Origin: Xanthobacter autotrophicus | GTDB taxonomy: Bacteria > Pseudomonadota > Alphaproteobacteria > Rhizobiales > Xanthobacteraceae | Direction: 5' to 3' | DNA: 36,707 nucleotides | Assembly (NCBI RefSeq): GCF_029991245.1 | Contig: NZ_JAIVFO010000029.1 | Coordinates: 1 to 36,707 of the forward strand | Shown: positions 27,872 to 36,670 of the stretch, in pieces | Layout: each line of letters opens with the position of its first letter | How positions within the stretch are numbered: the first letter of the stretch is position 1 | Translations under genes and position numbers: made by a program | The notes under the pieces: model-generated | The model's input: the letters and a program-made list of their open reading frames with translations, nothing else | Told to the model about the DNA's origin: nothing | Database searches by the model: none

Positions 27872-29857
27872 ATGCGTAAATCGTCGGCCGGCCTCTCCCT
27901 CACCGCAAAAGCCCTTGCTTTTGCGGTGCTTGCGGCGTTCTCCCTGACCACGACGGTGGCTGAGGCGAAGCCCCGCAAGAAGGCTCAGGTCGAGCGATCC
28001 AAGGAGCGCTCCAAGTCGCGCGTCAAGCAGGTCGCCACCCCCCAGAATACCGACGACGCCAGCCGCTGGCGCTACGGCTCCTCCGCCATCATCGTGGACG
28101 CCAATACCGGCAAGACGCTCTACGAGGATAATGCGGACGCCCTGCGACATCCTGCCTCAGTCACCAAGATCATGACCCTGTACCTCCTGTTCGAGCAGCT
28201 GGAGGCGGGCAACCTGAAACTGGACAGCAACCTTGAGGTTTCGGCCAAGGCGGCGTCGCAGCAGCCATCCAAGCTCGGGGTGCGGCCCGGGTCCACCATC
28301 GAGGTGGAAGACGCCATCAAGGCGCTGGTGACGCGCTCGGCCAACGACGTGGCAGTGGTGATCGCGGAAAATCTGGGCGGCTCGGAATCCGAGTTCGCGG
28401 AAATGATGACGCGCAAGGCCCGCGCACTGGGCATGAGCCGGACCGTGTTCCGCAACGCCTCCGGCCTACCCAACCCCAATCAGGTGACCACCGCGCGCGA
28501 CCTGTCCATCCTCGGTCGGGCGGTGCAGGACCGCTTCCCCAAGCAGTACAAGTATTTCTCCACCCGCACCTTCTATTATCGCGGCCAGGCCATCGGCAAT
28601 CACAACCGCCTGCTGGGCCGGATCGAGGGCGTGGACGGCATCAAGACCGGTTATACCCAGGCCTCCGGCTTCAACCTCGTCACCTCGGTGAAGCGCGACG
28701 GGCGCTATCTGGTGGGCGTGGTGCTCGGCGGCTCCAGCGGCGGTTCGCGCGACGCGCGCATGACCAACCTCATCGCGCAGAACATCGACGTCGCCTATGC
28801 CGGCGGGCGCACCGCGCCCAAGGTCACCGAGGTGGCCGAGGCCGCCATTCCCGTGGGCCGCTCCTTCGCCGCGCCCCTGCCGGTGGTGGCCCAGCGCGAC
28901 GAGGACACGCCCCACGCCGTCGCGCCGCTGCCGAAGCCCGCGGCCGTGCAGCTTGCCGCCGCCGAGCCGGCGACCACCGCTTCCATTTCCCCGGCCGGCC
29001 GCCAGAGCCAGCAGGCCGCCGCCCAGCCGGTGAAGCCCGGCTCCGCCGAGCCCATCCGCCCGGTGGCGGTGAAGACGGTGGCGGTCCAGCGCCCGGCGCA
29101 GGCGGCTGCAGCTGCGGCCCCCTCTCCGGCGAGCTTCGCCGCCCCTGCCGGCGTGCTCGGCTATCTCGGCCCCTCGAGCGCCACACTCTCGCCCGCCGCC
29201 TCGGCGGTGCAGGCCGTGGCGCAGGGCCATTCGCGGCAGGCTTCTGCACAGACCGCTTCCACCCAGACAGCCTCCCTTCAGGCGGCACCCGCCCCGCAGC
29301 CCCAGCAAGCGGCCGCGCCGACCGGCAAGGACACCTCGCGCCTCACCTCGGCGGTGGCCAGCGGGGCCTCCGAGCAGGCGCTGCGCGCCGCCCGCATCGC
29401 CGCCATGGAACCCGACGACGCCTATGCCAATGCCATGAAGGCGGCGCAGCGCCCCCAGAGCGTGCCCCAGACGGCGCCCCAGGCTCCGGGACCCGCCGCG
29501 GCCCGGCCGGTTCGCACCGCCTCCCTCGGCCCGGTGGCGGCACCGGAGCCGGCGGCCAATTCTGCCACGGCAAAATCCGCCCCGGCGAAATCCCCGGTTC
29601 CGGCCTCCGCCCATTCCGGATGGCAGATCCAGATCGGCGCCTTCGGCGGCGAGCGCGAGGCCAAGGCCAAGCTCGATGCCGCCAAGGCCCGCGCCAAGTC
29701 GGTCCTCGGCAATGCCGATCCCTATACGGAGAAGGTGACCAAGGGCTCGTCCGAACTCTACCGCGCCCGCTTTGCCGGCCTCGACGAGAAGGGCGCCCGC
29801 GACGCCTGCCGTTTACTCAAGCGTAATGACTTCGACTGTATGACTTTCAAGAATTGA
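27872..29857 (+). CDS. D-alanyl-D-alanine carboxypeptidase (DacA type) with C-terminal SPOR domain
   Basis: A periplasmic penicillin-binding protein that trims the terminal D-Ala of peptidoglycan stem peptides. From ATG 27872 the 661 residues comprise a signal peptide (cleavage near AEA-KP, about residue 32), a basic stretch, and the S11 peptidase domain with Ser96-Val-Thr-Lys99, Ser156-Ala-Asn158 and Lys258-Thr-Gly260. An Ala/Pro/Gln-rich linker of over 200 residues follows, then a SPOR domain (about 585-661, beginning GWQIQIGAFGGE). SPOR domains bind denuded glycan at division sites. ATG 27866 lies two codons upstream and is also possible, but GGGA is better spaced for 27872. The frame stays open to 27581, without family similarity. 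Confidence 0.92.
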   Translation: MRKSSAGLSLTAKALAFAVLAAFSLTTTVAEAKPRKKAQVERSKERSKSRVKQVATPQNTDDASRWRYGSSAIIVDANTGKTLYEDNADALRHPASVTKIMTLYLLFEQLEAGNLKLDSNLEVSAKAASQQPSKLGVRPGSTIEVEDAIKALVTRSANDVAVVIAENLGGSESEFAEMMTRKARALGMSRTVFRNASGLPNPNQVTTARDLSILGRAVQDRFPKQYKYFSTRTFYYRGQAIGNHNRLLGRIEGVDGIKTGYTQASGFNLVTSVKRDGRYLVGVVLGGSSGGSRDARMTNLIAQNIDVAYAGGRTAPKVTEVAEAAIPVGRSFAAPLPVVAQRDEDTPHAVAPLPKPAAVQLAAAEPATTASISPAGRQSQQAAAQPVKPGSAEPIRPVAVKTVAVQRPAQAAAAAAPSPASFAAPAGVLGYLGPSSATLSPAASAVQAVAQGHSRQASAQTASTQTASLQAAPAPQPQQAAAPTGKDTSRLTSAVASGASEQALRAARIAAMEPDDAYANAMKAAQRPQSVPQTAPQAPGPAAARPVRTASLGPVAAPEPAANSATAKSAPAKSPVPASAHSGWQIQIGAFGGEREAKAKLDAAKARAKSVLGNADPYTEKVTKGSSELYRARFAGLDEKGARDACRLLKRNDFDCMTFKN

Positions 29858-29862
29858 AAGTC
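29842..29862. terminator. Hairpin at the carboxypeptidase/J-protein convergent junction
   Basis: Arms GACTTTCAA (29842-29850) and TTGAAAGTC (29854-29862) with loop GAA overlap the carboxypeptidase stop codon. No T-run follows on either strand, so termination is uncertain. Confidence 0.35.
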
Positions 29863-29873
29863 GTGCACGAGAA

Positions 29874-30611
29874 TCAGCCATGCTTGCGCAAGATCACGTC
29901 CTTGGCTCGATTGATCCTCGCAGCCAGATAGCTGGTGCCGCCCAGATCGGGGTGGAGCTTCTTCATCAGGGCGCGATGGGCCGCGCGGACAGCCTCGGCC
30001 TCCGCGCCCGGCTCAAGGCCAAGGATCTGATAGGCTTCCTCTTCGGTCATCGCGTCGCTGCCCGCGCGGACGCGCTCACCCGCGCCCATATCCCCCGCAC
30101 CCGCATCAGCCTGTGCGTGCTCACGCCAGGCGGGCGCCCGGCGGTCGAGATAAGCTTCGAGTAGCGACAGGGACTGGGCGTCGCAGATGCGGCGCAGTCC
30201 GAGCAGCGTCGGCACGTCGAGCGCATCGAGCCCCGTGCCGGCATTTGGTCCCGAGACGATAACGCCCTTCATCTCCCCGCTGGCAAGGTCCAGCTCCATC
30301 TCCAGGAGCTGGGTGCGCACCTTGGAGACCTGCGGCGCCCCCCGCTTGCGGAACAGGCTGCCGAGATAGCCGCCCACCCCCTTCGGGTCGAGCCGCCCCA
30401 GAAGGCCGATGCCCACCGCCGCCAGCGGGATCGCCGCCCCGAACCGGCCCGTCGCCAGCGCTCCAGCAGCGCCCAGCAAGGCGGCATAGGCCAGCGCGCG
30501 CATGAGGATGGCCATCAGCACCTTGGGGTCGGCCTTGGTCCAGACCTTGAGGCCGTAGAGGCCGATGATCAGCAGAAGGGCACCGGCAATCAGGCTGATC
30601 ACGAAAACCAC
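29874..30611 (-). CDS. Membrane-anchored J-domain protein
   Basis: A 245-residue co-chaperone-like protein. Hydrophobic helices at about 3-22, 33-53 and 57-73 anchor it in the inner membrane. A soluble middle region (about 95-165) follows, then a C-terminal J domain (189-245: EEEAYQILGLEPGAE, HPD at 220-222, ARINRAKDVIL). The N-terminal anchor with C-terminal J domain resembles the Pam18/TIM14-like layout. It should recruit DnaK to a membrane-linked task that is not known. The start is GTG at 30611; the GTG at 30602 has a better-placed GAGGTGG and is a real alternative. It lies 54 bases downstream of the VWA-like gene in the same direction. Confidence 0.88.
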   Translation of the reverse strand: MVFVISLIAGALLLIIGLYGLKVWTKADPKVLMAILMRALAYAALLGAAGALATGRFGAAIPLAAVGIGLLGRLDPKGVGGYLGSLFRKRGAPQVSKVRTQLLEMELDLASGEMKGVIVSGPNAGTGLDALDVPTLLGLRRICDAQSLSLLEAYLDRRAPAWREHAQADAGAGDMGAGERVRAGSDAMTEEEAYQILGLEPGAEAEAVRAAHRALMKKLHPDLGGTSYLAARINRAKDVILRKHG

Positions 30612-30665
30612 CTCACAGGTCGAAGAAATTCAAGTCTTGGGCGCTTGGTGTCCGGAACGCCGCCC

Positions 30666-31400
30666 TCAGCGGCCGAGCGCGGCGATGAGCAGGCGGGAGC
30701 CGGCGTCGCGCCGGTTGGCGAGGGCGGGGCGTCCGCCCGCCGCATAGGCCGCCACCGCCGACAGCAGCTGGCGCAATTCGTCGGGGGCATGGGCATCGAA
30801 CCGGCAATAGGCGCCGGAGGTGACGTCCGACAGGGTGCGGAACACCTCCTCCACCCGGCTGTCGCGCCCCTCCTGGAACATGAACAGCCGCACCCCGCGC
30901 AGCGCCAGCTGGCCGGCCGCCGCGACGAGACCGGCGGCATCCTCCTCCACGGCATCGCCGACGAACACCGCCGCCCTGAGCCCGGAGCGCTCCGCCTCCC
31001 GCGACAGATGGGCGAGCACCCGATGGATCTGGGTGAGCCCGCCCTGGCAGGCGATGCGGCGCATGAGGGCGCCCAGGGTGGCCGCGTCCTTCACGAAGGG
31101 CGACGCCCGGCATTCCCCCTGCCCGCGGTAATAGACGATCTGGATGTCGAGCCCGCCATGGGCGGCGGCGGAGGCGAACATGTCCGCCTGGATGTCGCAG
31201 GCCAGCGTCCAGGTGGGCTGGCGCGAGCCGGTGGCATCGAGGGCGAAGGCGAGGCGCCCGCGCCCGTCCGCCGGCCGCGCCGGGGGCATGGCGCGCGCCG
31301 CCGCCAGGAAGCGCGCCACATCGTCGGCGCCGGAAGCCACCGGGGATGCCGTGTCCTTCGCCTTGGGCAGGCGCGCGCTCTTGTCGTCGGTCTTCGCCAT
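30666..31400 (-). CDS. VWA-like (MIDAS) domain protein
   Basis: A 244-residue soluble protein with a von Willebrand factor A-like fold. The probable MIDAS motif is Asp55-Ala-Thr-Gly-Ser59 in LAFALDATGS, with Thr123 (QGGLTQIHR) and Asp149 (VFVGDAVEED) as possible further metal ligands. Positions 85-92 (DIQIVYYR) and 170-176 (VRLFMFQ) look like core strands. There is no signal peptide or membrane segment. The start at 31400 has AGAGG upstream; a 26-residue longer frame is rejected. It is probably co-transcribed with the downstream J-domain gene. Function unknown; VWA proteins usually assemble protein complexes. Confidence 0.75.
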   Translation of the reverse strand: MAKTDDKSARLPKAKDTASPVASGADDVARFLAAARAMPPARPADGRGRLAFALDATGSRQPTWTLACDIQADMFASAAAHGGLDIQIVYYRGQGECRASPFVKDAATLGALMRRIACQGGLTQIHRVLAHLSREAERSGLRAAVFVGDAVEEDAAGLVAAAGQLALRGVRLFMFQEGRDSRVEEVFRTLSDVTSGAYCRFDAHAPDELRQLLSAVAAYAAGGRPALANRRDAGSRLLIAALGR

Positions 31401-31580
31401 GAGGGCCTCTTGGTCCACACATAAGCCGGCCCGCGCGCCGAACCAAGGGGCGGGGCCGCCGCGCCGGGAAACGCGCAAGGAAACGTCAACTCAGCGGTTG
31501 ATGACGGGACGGCGACGCCCTATCTCCTCCCGGCGCTGCCATGCGGGAGCCGGGGCCGTGGGGCTGCATCAGCCCTGACG

Positions 31581-31609
31581 CGTGCTCCGGCGCCATTCGT
31601 GCTCCGGCG
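31581..31609. repeat. Short direct repeat in the panC leader
   Basis: CGTGCTCCGGCG occurs at 31581-31592 and 31598-31609. A perfect 6-bp hairpin (GGGCTG/CAGCCC, 31561-31575) lies just upstream. Significance is unknown. Confidence 0.4.
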
Positions 31610-31632
31610 GGCGGCAGGAGAGGGCTGGGATC

Positions 31633-32490
31633 ATGGCGACATTGCCGAAGGTGGTGGGGCGCGTGCGCGACCTCAGGGCGCGGGTGGCGGAATTCCGTGC
31701 GGAAGGCGCGCGGGTGGCGCTGGTTCCCACCATGGGCGCGCTGCACGCCGGCCATGTGGCGCTGGCGGAAAAGGCCCGCGAGCTGGCGCAGCGCACCGTG
31801 GTATCCATCTTCGTCAACCCCACCCAGTTCGCCCCGCACGAGGACTTCTCGCAATATCCGCGCTCGCTGGAGGCCGACCTCTACAAGCTCGCGGACGTGG
31901 GGGTGGACCTCGTCTATGCCCCGACGCCCACCGAGATGTACCCCTCCGGCTTTGTCACCCGCATCGCGGTGGGCGGCCCCTCGGAAGGGCTGGAGACCGA
32001 CTTCCGCCCGCACTTCTTCGGCGGCGTCGCCACCGTGGTGGGCAAGCTCTTCATCCAGTGCGCGCCGGACTACGCCCTGTTCGGCGAGAAGGACTACCAG
32101 CAGCTCAAGGTGGTGACCCGCCTGTCGCGGGACCTGGACCTGGGCGTCGAGGTGGTGGGCCTGCCCACCATCCGCGAGGAGGACGGCCTCGCCCTGTCCT
32201 CCCGCAACGCCTATCTGGACGAGGATGAGCGCACCATCGCGCCGGTGATCTACACCGCCCTTACCCGCGCTGCCGAGGCGATCCGCGCCGGCACCGCGCC
32301 GCAGGCGGCGGTGGGCGTCGCGCGGGGCATGATCGAGGCGCTGGGGCTGAAGGTGGACTATGTGGCCGCCCGCAACGCCGACACCCTCGCGCCCCTGAAG
32401 GAGGGGCCGGAGGCCGGCCCCGAGCCCATCCGCCTGCTGGCGGCGGCCAGGCTCGGCGAAACGCGGCTCATCGACAACATCCCGGTTTGA
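31633..32490 (+). CDS. panC: Pantothenate synthetase
   Basis: Condenses pantoate and beta-alanine with ATP to make pantothenate, the coenzyme A precursor. The 285-residue product has the HIGH-type motif in PTMGALHAGH (32-41), NPTQF (62-66), FGEKDYQQL (150-158) and the KMSKS-like LSSRNAYL (188-195). The start is the ATG at 31633 (MATLPKVVGRVRDLR); a 17-residue extension to 31582 has no family support. panB is not adjacent, so the pathway is split across the chromosome. Confidence 0.96.
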   Translation: MATLPKVVGRVRDLRARVAEFRAEGARVALVPTMGALHAGHVALAEKARELAQRTVVSIFVNPTQFAPHEDFSQYPRSLEADLYKLADVGVDLVYAPTPTEMYPSGFVTRIAVGGPSEGLETDFRPHFFGGVATVVGKLFIQCAPDYALFGEKDYQQLKVVTRLSRDLDLGVEVVGLPTIREEDGLALSSRNAYLDEDERTIAPVIYTALTRAAEAIRAGTAPQAAVGVARGMIEALGLKVDYVAARNADTLAPLKEGPEAGPEPIRLLAAARLGETRLIDNIPV

Positions 32491-32542
32491 TGCGGGATCG
32501 ATGTGACGCGGGGGCCGACGGGCAAGAACGAGGGCGCCGGGA

Positions 32543-32737
32543 TCAAACGGCGCCCATATAGCTTACGGCAAAGCCGATCACGATCAGGACGAGGCTCACC
32601 ACCAGCACCGTCAGGATGCGCCCAGTGGAAAAGCCCTGGCGAGCCCTGACCGCGGACTTCACCGCAGCCCCGTCCGCCGTGCGCGTGTCCGGCTGGCGGA
32701 ATTCGCGCTCCTGCTTCATTTCGGCGGGGTCCTGCAT
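32543..32737 (-). CDS. Small single-span membrane protein
   Basis: A 64-residue protein with a polar N-terminal half (MQDPAEMKQEREFRQ) and one C-terminal hydrophobic helix (about 41-62, ILTVLVVSLVLIVIGFAVSY). AGGAGACC precedes the ATG, supporting translation. I do not recognise a named family; small tail-anchored proteins of this shape are common and mostly uncharacterised. It lies between panC, which converges on it, and metC. Confidence 0.65.
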   Translation of the reverse strand: MQDPAEMKQEREFRQPDTRTADGAAVKSAVRARQGFSTGRILTVLVVSLVLIVIGFAVSYMGAV

Positions 32738-32801
32738 GGCGGGTCTCCTGGCGTGTTGCTCTCGCAGAAGGACAACGCAGGGGACGGCGCCGCGGTTTCC
32801 C

Positions 32802-32858
32802 TTACAGCAGCATGAAGTCCACGGGCTCCGGCAAATCGGGCGGGTCGCCCTCGCCCAT
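32802..32858 (-). CDS. Possible 18-residue small ORF after metC
   Basis: The frame MGEGDPPDLPEPVDFMLL begins 22 bases after the metC stop and has GAAGGAAGG immediately upstream, a good ribosome-binding site. The peptide is acidic and proline-rich. There is no other evidence that it is made, and it could be chance. Confidence 0.25.
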   Translation of the reverse strand: MGEGDPPDLPEPVDFMLL

Positions 32859-32879
32859 GCCTTCCTTCAGGAAGCCGTT

Positions 32880-34076
32880 TCAGGCCGCCGCGCGCATCTT
32901 GACGAAAGCCTGGTGGAGATCGGCCTTCAGGTCGGCCACGTCCTCGAGGCCGATGTGCAGGCGCACGCCGGGGCCTTCCACGTCCCACTCCGTCGCCGTG
33001 CGATAGTCGCGGCAGTCGAACGGGATGGCGAGGCTCTCGTAGCCGCCCCACGAATAGCCCATGCCGAACAGGGCGAGGGCATCGAAGAAGGCGGCGACGG
33101 CGCGCTTCGGCACCTCCTTCAGGATCAGGCTGAACAGCCCGGTGGCGCCGGTGAAGTCGCGCTTCCAGATGGCGTGGCCGGGATCGGTGGGCAGGGCCGG
33201 ATGCAGCACCCGCGACACCTCCGGGCGATCCTGCAGCCACTGCGCCATCTCCAGCCCCGAGCGCTGGTGCTGGGCGAGCCGCACCGCGAGGGTGCGCAGG
33301 CCGCGCGCGCCCAGGGCCGCGTCGTCGGGGCTGATGGTGATGCCCATGGTGCCGTGGGTACTGATAACCTTCTTCCATGCCGGCCCCACGGCGGAGATGG
33401 TGCCCAGATTCAGGTCCGCATGGCCGCCGATATATTTGGTGCCGGCCTGGATGGAGATGTCCACGCCGAAGGCATGGGGCTTGAAGAAGAGCGGCGTCGC
33501 CCAGGTGTTGTCGATGAGGGTGGTGATGCCCCGCGCCCGCGCCACTGCCGTAATTGCAGGCACGTCCTGCATCTCGAAGCTCTGCGAGCCCGGCGATTCG
33601 AGGAAGATGGCGCGGGTGGTGTCGCGCAGAAGCTCGGCGATGCCGGCGCCCACCAGCGGATCGTAATAGGTGGTCTCCACTCCGAGGCGCTTCAGCACCT
33701 GGTCGCAGAAGGTGCGCGTGGGGCGATAGGCGGTGTCCACCATCAGGAGGTGGTCGCCGGCACCGAGCACGGACAGCAGGGAGATCGAGCAGGCCGAAAG
33801 GCCGGACGGGGTGAGGGCGATTCCATCACCGCCCTCCAGCGCCTTCAGCGCCGCCTCGAAGCTCTCGGTGGTGGGATTGCCGCGCCGGCCGTAGCTGTAG
33901 CGGCCGCGATGGTGGATGAGATCGTCATAGGTTGCCGAAAGAACGGTCGATCCGCGCACCACCGGCGTATTTACGAAACCGTCGAAACGCTTGGGATCGC
34001 GGCCGCCGTGTACGACTTTCGTCGCAGGCCTCAGGCCGGTGTCGCTGCCTGTTCCATCATCGTGCCCATGCGACAT
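32880..34076 (-). CDS. metC: Cystathionine beta-lyase
   Basis: A PLP-dependent Cys/Met-metabolism lyase that cleaves cystathionine to homocysteine, pyruvate and ammonia on the way to methionine. The 398-residue product shows YSYGRRGNPTT (60-70), the cofactor Asp189 in LIDNTWATP and PLP Lys214 in IQAGTKYIGGHADLN. The HADLN segment and overall pattern favour beta-lyase over gamma-synthase, though substrate overlap occurs in the family. The ATG has AGGAGA upstream. It diverges from the aap operon. Confidence 0.92.
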   Translation of the reverse strand: MSHGHDDGTGSDTGLRPATKVVHGGRDPKRFDGFVNTPVVRGSTVLSATYDDLIHHRGRYSYGRRGNPTTESFEAALKALEGGDGIALTPSGLSACSISLLSVLGAGDHLLMVDTAYRPTRTFCDQVLKRLGVETTYYDPLVGAGIAELLRDTTRAIFLESPGSQSFEMQDVPAITAVARARGITTLIDNTWATPLFFKPHAFGVDISIQAGTKYIGGHADLNLGTISAVGPAWKKVISTHGTMGITISPDDAALGARGLRTLAVRLAQHQRSGLEMAQWLQDRPEVSRVLHPALPTDPGHAIWKRDFTGATGLFSLILKEVPKRAVAAFFDALALFGMGYSWGGYESLAIPFDCRDYRTATEWDVEGPGVRLHIGLEDVADLKADLHQAFVKMRAAA

Positions 34077-34257
34077 GCAATTCTCCTGTGCCGATGGTCG
34101 GCTGCGGCTGGTGTCCCACTATTGACCCGCCCGCGCCAAGGGGCTGTGATGGGCGGGATAGACGTCTTGTCTCGCCCCGTCGAGCCTGACCCGCCACCCT
34201 GGCGGCTCGACCGGACGGCAGGGCGGCGGGGGCGTCATCTCAGAGAAGGAACCTTCC

Positions 34258-35268
34258 GTGAAACGCATCCTCTTCGCAGCAGTTGGGCTTTTGTCTCTGG
34301 CCGGTGCCGTCAATGCCGCCACGCTCGACGAGGTCAAGGCGCGCGACTCCGTCAACTGCGGCGTGTCGCAGGGCCTGCCGGGCTTCTCGAGCCCCAACGA
34401 CAAGAACGAGTGGGGCGGTCTCGACGTGGACTTCTGTCGCGCCATCGCGGCAGCGATCTTCAACGATCCCACGAAAGTGAAGTTCAGCCCGCTTTCCGCC
34501 AAGGACCGCTTCACGGCGCTGACCTCCGGCGCCATCGACGTCCTGTCGCGCAACACCACCTGGACCATGTCGCGCGACACCACGCTGGGATTCAACTTCG
34601 CCGGCGTGATCTATTATGACGGCCAGGGCTTCCTCATCCGCAAGTCGGTGGGGCTGAAGTCGGCAAAGGAGCTTCAGGGCGCCTCCATCTGCGTGCAGAC
34701 GGGCACCTCCAACGAGCTGAACGTGTCCGACTTCTTCCGCGCCAACAACATGAAGAACGGCGAAGTGATCGCGTTCGGCACCCTCGACGAGACGGTGAAG
34801 GCCTATGAATCGGGCCGCTGCGACGTGTTCACCGCCGACCGCTCCCAGCTCGCCGCCGTGCGGCTCAAGCTGACCAATGCCGCCGACCACGTGATCCTGC
34901 CCGAGACCATCTCCAAGGAGCCCCTCGGCCCGCTGGTGCGCCATGGCGACGACCAGTGGTCCGACCTCGTGAAGTGGGTCTATTTCGCCCTGCTCAACGC
35001 CGAGGAACTGGGCGTCACCCAGAAGAACGTGGACGAGCAGGTCAACTCCCAGAACCCGGACGTGAAGCGCCTGCTGGGCACGGACGGCAAGTATGGCGAG
35101 GGCATCGGCCTCACCGCCGACTGGGTGGTGCGCATCGTCAAGGCCACCGGCAATTACGGCGAGATCTACGAGCGCAACGTCGGTCCGGCCACCCCGCTCG
35201 GCATCGAGCGCGGCCTCAACAACCTGTGGACGAAGGGCGGCATCCAGTACGGCATGCCCGTGCGCTGA
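34258..35268 (+). CDS. aapJ: AapJ, general L-amino acid ABC transporter substrate-binding protein
   Basis: The periplasmic receptor of the Aap general amino acid transporter. The 336-residue precursor starts at GTG (34258), with AAGGA about nine bases upstream. A signal peptide (MKRILFAAVGLLSLAGAVNA) is followed by TLDEVKARDSVNCGV, the AapJ/BztA-type N-terminus. The family segment GLDVDFCRAIAAAIF and the SRNTTWTMSRD motif are clear. It is followed after 105 bases by aapQ, with a hairpin in the gap that may allow higher expression of the receptor. Confidence 0.95.
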   Translation: MKRILFAAVGLLSLAGAVNAATLDEVKARDSVNCGVSQGLPGFSSPNDKNEWGGLDVDFCRAIAAAIFNDPTKVKFSPLSAKDRFTALTSGAIDVLSRNTTWTMSRDTTLGFNFAGVIYYDGQGFLIRKSVGLKSAKELQGASICVQTGTSNELNVSDFFRANNMKNGEVIAFGTLDETVKAYESGRCDVFTADRSQLAAVRLKLTNAADHVILPETISKEPLGPLVRHGDDQWSDLVKWVYFALLNAEELGVTQKNVDEQVNSQNPDVKRLLGTDGKYGEGIGLTADWVVRIVKATGNYGEIYERNVGPATPLGIERGLNNLWTKGGIQYGMPVR

Positions 35269-35298
35269 CGCAGGCAAGCCAGCAGACTTGAAACCAAA

Positions 35299-35330
35299 GG
35301 TGGCGGACGCCCGGGGCGGCGCCCGCCACC
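35299..35330 (+). other. Intercistronic hairpin between aapJ and aapQ
   Basis: Arms GGTGGCGG (35299-35306) and CCGCCACC (35323-35330), with an inner CGCC/GGCG stem, form a stable hairpin with no T-run. Such hairpins between binding-protein and permease genes often stabilise the upstream mRNA (established for several ABC operons). Confidence 0.6.
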
Positions 35331-35373
35331 ACCAAAGATAAAGGGCTCAAAAGCCCGCACTTTCGGGGGTACC

Positions 35374-36669
35374 ATGTCGGATGTTCGCCTTTCGGGGCCA
35401 CCGGCGGCGACGCGCCGTCGCTGGTCGTGGACGGATCCCAAGCTGCGCTCCTCGGTGATCCAGATCGTCCTGGCGCTCATCATGGTGTGGCTGGTCTGGT
35501 CCTTCTACGCCAACGCGCAGGCCAACCTCGCCCGCCTCGGCATCGCCTCCGGCTTCGGCTTCCTCGACAATCGCGCCGGCTTCGCCATCAGCCAGACGCT
35601 CATCCCCTACAACGAATCCATGAGCTACGGCCGCGCCTTCGTGGTCGGCCTGCTCAACACCCTGCTGGTGGCCTTCCTGGGCGTGATCCTCGCCACAATC
35701 ATCGGCTTCGTGATGGGCGTCGCGCGCCTCTCGAAGAACGTGGTGATCAAGGCGCTGGCCTCCGCCTACGTGGAAATCACCCGCAACCTGCCGCCCCTGT
35801 TCCAGATCATGTTCTGGTATCTCGCCGTGCTTTCCACCCTGCCGGGGCCGCGGCAGAGCTGGGGCTTCGGCCTCCAGCCCCTGTTCGGCGCCATCGGCTC
35901 CGGTCTCTCGGGCATCGGGCTCGGCTTCCTCGGCAATCCCATATCGAACTTCGCGGCGGGCCTGTCGGCGCCGTCCATATTCGTGAACAATCGCGGCCTC
36001 GTGGTGCCGCGTCCCGTGTTCGAGGACGGCTCCCTGGCCATCCTCTACGCCCTCATCGCGGCGGTGGTGGCGAGCGTGGTCATCGGCCTGTGGGCGAAGA
36101 AGCGGCGCGAGGCCACCGGCAAGCCGTTCCCGGCGTTCTGGACCGGCCTTGCCCTCCTCATCGCGCTGCCGCTGGCGGCGTCCTACGCCGTGGGCAATCC
36201 CGTCACCATCGAGACGCCGGAGCTGCGCGGCTTCAACTTCGTCGGCGGGCTGCGGGTCATCCCCGAATTCGTCTCGCTGCTGCTGGCGCTGGCCATCTAC
36301 ACCGGCGGCTTCATCGCCGAGATCGTGCGTTCGGGCATTCTCGCGGTCTCCAAGGGCCAGAGCGAGGCGGCGCACTCCCTCGGCCTGCGCAACGGCCCGA
36401 CGCTGCGCCTCGTCGTCATCCCGCAGGCCATGCGGGTGATCGTGCCGCCGCTCACCAGCCAGTATCTCAACCTCACCAAGAACTCGTCCCTGGGCGTGGC
36501 GGTGGGCTATCCCGACCTGTTCGCCATCTTCGCCGGCACCACGCTGAACCAGACCGGGCAGGCCATCGAGATCATCGCCGTGACCATGGCGGTCTACCTC
36601 ACCATCTCCATCCTCACGTCGGCGATCATGGGCTGGTACAACAAGCGCGTCGCGCTGGTGGAGCGGTGA
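35374..36669 (+). CDS. aapQ: AapQ, general L-amino acid ABC transporter permease
   Basis: One of the two membrane subunits of the Aap transporter, 431 residues. The N-terminus (about 1-25) is cytoplasmic. About eight hydrophobic helices follow, with a large central loop typical of the AapQ/BztB permeases. The EAA loop that contacts the ATPase is EAAHSLGLRNGPTLRLVVIPQA (about 330-351). GGGGGT precedes the ATG. aapM begins one base after its stop. Confidence 0.95.
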   Translation: MSDVRLSGPPAATRRRWSWTDPKLRSSVIQIVLALIMVWLVWSFYANAQANLARLGIASGFGFLDNRAGFAISQTLIPYNESMSYGRAFVVGLLNTLLVAFLGVILATIIGFVMGVARLSKNVVIKALASAYVEITRNLPPLFQIMFWYLAVLSTLPGPRQSWGFGLQPLFGAIGSGLSGIGLGFLGNPISNFAAGLSAPSIFVNNRGLVVPRPVFEDGSLAILYALIAAVVASVVIGLWAKKRREATGKPFPAFWTGLALLIALPLAASYAVGNPVTIETPELRGFNFVGGLRVIPEFVSLLLALAIYTGGFIAEIVRSGILAVSKGQSEAAHSLGLRNGPTLRLVVIPQAMRVIVPPLTSQYLNLTKNSSLGVAVGYPDLFAIFAGTTLNQTGQAIEIIAVTMAVYLTISILTSAIMGWYNKRVALVER

Positions 36670-36670
36670 G

